Source of the DNA: Chytriomyces cf. hyalinus JEL632
Lineage: Eukaryota; Chytridiomycota; Chytridiomycetes; Chytridiales; Chytriomycetaceae
Direction of reading: 5' to 3'
Assembly: GCA_025435555.1 (NCBI GenBank)
Contig: JAIWWG010000057.1
Span: forward strand, 179,131-243,130
DNA length: 64,000 nucleotides
In this document: positions 63,542 through 64,000 of the stretch, one piece after another
How positions within the stretch are numbered: the stretch's first letter is position 1
Layout of the letters: the number at the start of each line of letters is the position of its first letter
Translations under genes and position numbers: made by a program
The notes under the pieces: model-generated
Told to the model about the DNA's origin: nothing
What the model saw: only the letters and a program-made list of their open reading frames with translations
The model's database searches: none

Positions 63542-64000
63542 GTGGAGGAAACCGTCGCGGAGTCGATATCTTGAGATCTGAGGGAGGAGGTGCTTGGGAG
63601 CCTTGGATGGGTCGTGGTCGTAGGTTTCTGGGTCCAGTGGGTCAACTAAAAACTGCGCTATTTCTAAGAACTGGGGGTTGGCAGTGTTCATGTCCTTGAT
63701 ATCGTTCATGAGGTTATCAGTGATGGTCAGGGTCGTGGTGTTGAGCAGGAGGTAAGATTCTGGGATCTGGACGGTAGAATGGACGGTGTTTCCTTGGAGG
63801 TTGACTTGAACGGAGGCATCAGTTGCGAATCTTCTTCTTGACAGTGCGTCAGCAATGGTGTTCCACTCCCCCGGAGTCCACTGGATCTGGAAATCGTAGG
63901 CCAGCAGGTCGGCTAACCAGCGATGGTGGACAGGGCGGAGCTTGGGTTGGGTGAGGATGTGGCGAAGGGACTGGTGGTCGGTAAAGGCGAGGATTTGATT
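63542..64000 (-). pseudogene. Pol fragment of a third Ty3-like element
   Basis: Minus-strand sequence homologous to the RNase H end and connection region of element 1: AFTDHQSLRHIL-type sequence at the window edge, GEWNTIADALSRRRFATDAS, ESYLLLNTTTLTITDNL, IKDMNTANPQFLEIAQFLVD and SRYRLRDGFLH. Homology stops at CTCCAC next to the LTR-like segment. It continues beyond the window, so the element's extent is unknown. Confidence 0.85.

Overview
The window looks like nuclear DNA of a zoosporic (chytrid-like) fungus. Nearly every gene is broken by short GT-AG introns of about 50-110 nt, and gene content is fungal: chorismate mutase, septin, UPF0658-type Golgi protein, fungal hexose transporter, YAP-like bZIPs and Ty3-like retrotransposons. 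A B9D1 gene, a ciliary transition-zone protein, implies a flagellated stage. The placement rests on gene content and gene structure; no database search was possible. Exon boundaries were read by eye from splice signals and reading-frame continuity. In almost every model the summed exon lengths are a multiple of three.

Layout. 1-13.8 kb: 3' end of a cullin-3 gene, a BTB-BACK protein, a MAP2K-like pseudokinase, an EXORDIUM/PHI-1-like secreted protein, a WDR53-like WD40 protein, a securin candidate, NUFIP1, B9D1 and OLA1. These are packed tightly, often head to head with 70-120 bp between start codons. 14.3-30.5 kb: NIPA-type transporter, chorismate mutase, mitoribosomal mS29/DAP3, septin, tRNA-Lys, an MscL-type channel, a class-A-GPCR-like receptor and a four-TM protein. 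30.6-43.4 kb: two PB1-like proteins, a GPI-type Cys-rich protein, UPF0658 protein, a second identical tRNA-Lys, a decayed pirin gene, LRR and Sel1 genes and a sugar transporter. 43.4-45.6 kb: microsatellite-rich spacer. 45.6-51.0 kb: three tandem paralogous bZIP genes with the same exon plan, followed by an Hsp20 gene and a Ser-rich protein.

54.3-64 kb is a retrotransposon landing zone. A tRNA-Val gene is followed, 7 bp upstream of its 5' end, by a minus-strand Ty3/gypsy element and then by a second, plus-strand relative. The two are head to head and separated only by the pentamer TTGCT, which also sits at the tRNA-side border of the first element. The second element breaks off inside the RT/RNase H region at a 1.03 kb LTR-like segment (TGT...ACA), beyond which lies an inverted fragment of a third related pol gene.

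Themes: ubiquitin ligase components (cullin-3 next to a BTB-BACK protein), cell-cycle and cytoskeletal genes (securin candidate, septin), snoRNP assembly (NUFIP1), ciliary biology (B9D1), membrane sensing (MscL, GPCR-like receptor) and a stress-associated block (bZIP cluster, Hsp20). The genes are transcribed singly; no operon-like organisation is seen.
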